From Defluviicoccus sp. (GTDB lineage Bacteria; Pseudomonadota; Alphaproteobacteria; Rhodospirillales; Defluviicoccaceae), in NCBI GenBank assembly GCA_013414705.1, contig CP058705.1, forward strand, positions 980,777 to 986,859: 6,083 bases of DNA, read 5' to 3'. Made by a program: the position numbers and the translations under genes. A model generated the notes under the pieces. The model had not been told where the DNA came from. It saw only the letters and a program-made list of their open reading frames with translations, and did not search any database. Shown piece after piece: positions 5,309 to 6,083 of this stretch (position 1 is its first letter; each line of letters begins with the position of its first letter).

Positions 5309-5715
5309 CCCGGACGCGATTTTATCGGTATCAGGCGGCGGAAAGACGGTGGCGGCAAGGGTGGATGTGCCGGCGGATCAGGCTGCGGCTGCATGCTGGA
5401 TTTCACTGGACGGAATTTGGTTACGGGGTGCGAGACCGTTGCATTTTACCGCATCGAACGCATTACTCGTGACAGTGCCGATCCTGACTCTTTCTTGCTA
5501 CAGCTCCATTTTCTTTTTCAGCTCGGGCCAGTGCCCCAGCGAGCTAGACTTGCACGCAAAGTGCAGGCGATATGAAAATTACTAATATGAAAAAACATTT
5601 TCATGCATGAAACAGAATCTGGGTAGCGGGCTTTCTCCATACGATTACGATCCAATTTGCGGGCATGTCCCTGCAGATCGAGACATCCTCCTCGCGGATC
5701 GGCATACCAGAGTTA
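5309..5715. other. Intergenic region, no recognisable gene
   Basis: About 400 bp between the CDF stop and the CheB-like gene. The first 250 bp is GC-rich and stays open in the CDF frame up to a TGA at 5573-5575. This stretch has a Gly/Cys-rich part and a possible 60-codon ORF from an ATG at 5393, without a ribosome binding site or recognisable domain. From about 5490 the sequence becomes AT-richer, with pyrimidine tracts, a hairpin at 5520-5545, TGCAC-GCAAA-GTGCA (5551-5565) and an ATGAAA repeat patch (5572-5612). No GGAAC-N17-GTT motif was found here. The promoter of the CheB-like gene presumably lies in the AT-rich part, but no convincing -35/-10 pair stands out. Confidence 0.5.
5551..5612. 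repeat. AT-rich cluster of inverted and direct repeats (ATGAAA motif)
   Basis: A perfect hairpin repeat ATGAAAA (5587-5593), AACA, TTTTCAT (5598-5604) is flanked by further direct copies of ATGAAA at 5572-5577 and 5607-5612. Just upstream lies the inverted repeat TGCAC (5551-5555) / GTGCA (5561-5565). The patch sits about 100 bp before the CheB-like start and is much more AT-rich than its surroundings. It looks like a regulator-binding or promoter region; which protein uses it is unknown. Confidence 0.4.
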
Positions 5716-6083
5716 ATGGACGAGCAATCCATGCAGGGCACTCAACCAGCATCCCCGGATACGAAAGCACCGACGCCTCCCGTGGTTGCGATCGGAGCGT
5801 CCGCGGGTGGACTGGAGGCAATCAAGGAATTTCTGGAAGCAACACCCGAAGACACCGGTGCTTGTTTTGTTTTCGTCCAGCACCTCGATCCTGTCCACAA
5901 GAGTATGCTGCCGGAATTGTTACGCCGCTGCACATCGATGAACGTCTTGCAGGCGAGTGACAACCTGTCACCACAGCCGAACACAGTGGTGCTCATACCT
6001 CCCAATACCACGCTGACATATACCCGCGCTCTGCTGCACATTGAACGGCCGGCACCTCCACGCCAGCACCGCACGCCCATCGA
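5716..6083 (+). CDS. CheB-type methylesterase domain protein, 5' part (probable CheB/CheR hybrid sensor)
   Basis: The first 122 residues are visible; the gene continues past the window. After a polar Pro/Thr-rich leader of about 22 residues comes VVAIGASAGGLEA, the CheB methylesterase motif with catalytic serine S29, then FVFVQHLDP with catalytic H56, HKSMLPELL (61-69) and VVLIPPNTTL (91-100). The catalytic aspartate would lie downstream. There is no receiver domain before the esterase domain, unlike free CheB. That arrangement and the sequence style match the large CheB-CheR-PAS (often histidine kinase) hybrids, proposed sensory proteins outside the core chemotaxis operon. The downstream domains are inference. 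The start is uncertain: ATG at 5716 is chosen by domain position, ATG codons at 5665 and 5731 share the frame, and none has a good ribosome binding site. The frame is open from 5611. Confidence 0.85.
   Translation, partial: MDEQSMQGTQPASPDTKAPTPPVVAIGASAGGLEAIKEFLEATPEDTGACFVFVQHLDPVHKSMLPELLRRCTSMNVLQASDNLSPQPNTVVLIPPNTTLTYTRALLHIERPAPPRQHRTPI

Noticed and set aside
5412..5440. GGAAT followed by CGTT upstream of the CheB-like gene as a possible further ECF promoter
   Set aside because: The -35 half is GGAAT, the spacing to CGTT is 20 nt (21 to the GTT) rather than 16/17, and it lies about 275 bp from the start codon.
5520..5545. Hairpin next to a T-rich tract as a terminator for the CDF gene
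   Set aside because: The T-tract precedes the hairpin on + and becomes an A-tract after it on -, so neither strand has the stem followed by U-run order of an intrinsic terminator.
5253..5585. 110-codon open frame overlapping the end of the CDF gene
   Set aside because: It starts inside the CDF gene in another frame, has no ribosome binding site, shows no recognisable motif and has weak codon bias.

Overview
The window is GC-rich proteobacterial chromosomal sequence. The gene families and codon usage fit an alpha- or betaproteobacterium, and I cannot place it more closely. It holds six protein-coding genes, two of them cut or possibly cut by the window edges. I see no rRNA, tRNA, CRISPR array or insertion sequence.

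Layout: (1) an endonuclease/exonuclease/phosphatase (EEP) family enzyme on + up to 715; (2) a convergent CPA1-type Na+/H+ antiporter on - (747-2045); (3) a divergent intergenic region of 157 bp; (4) a DUF4396 membrane protein with a His-rich linker on + (2203-2955); (5) a convergent short-chain dehydrogenase/reductase (SDR) with a C-terminal membrane segment on - (3053-4108); (6) a second divergent intergenic region of 231 bp; (7) a cation diffusion facilitator (CDF) transporter on + (4340-5308); (8) about 400 bp of unassigned sequence containing an AT-rich repeat patch; (9) the first 122 codons of a CheB-type methylesterase domain, probably the start of a CheB/CheR hybrid sensory protein, running off the right edge.

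The most notable signal is regulatory. Both divergent intergenic regions carry GGAAC-N17-GTT, the layout of an ECF (extracytoplasmic function) sigma-factor promoter, close to the EcfG/general-stress consensus GGAAC-N16/17-(C)GTT. One copy faces the DUF4396 gene, one the SDR gene and one the CDF gene, each ending 33-37 nt before the start codon. The DUF4396 copy is itself an inverted repeat (GGAAC-N17-GTTCC), so it also reads as a promoter toward the antiporter. Four adjacent genes in alternating orientation therefore look like one stress regulon: Na+/H+ exchange, a putative metal-related membrane protein, a membrane-tethered oxidoreductase and a divalent metal exporter. An array of three TGCGCATG motifs lies between the SDR and CDF promoters and may bind a further regulator.

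Other oddities are a coding-like 30-codon in-frame continuation after the SDR stop codon, a CDF transporter whose second metal-site motif lacks the usual histidine, and a cluster of ATGAAA repeats upstream of the CheB-like gene.
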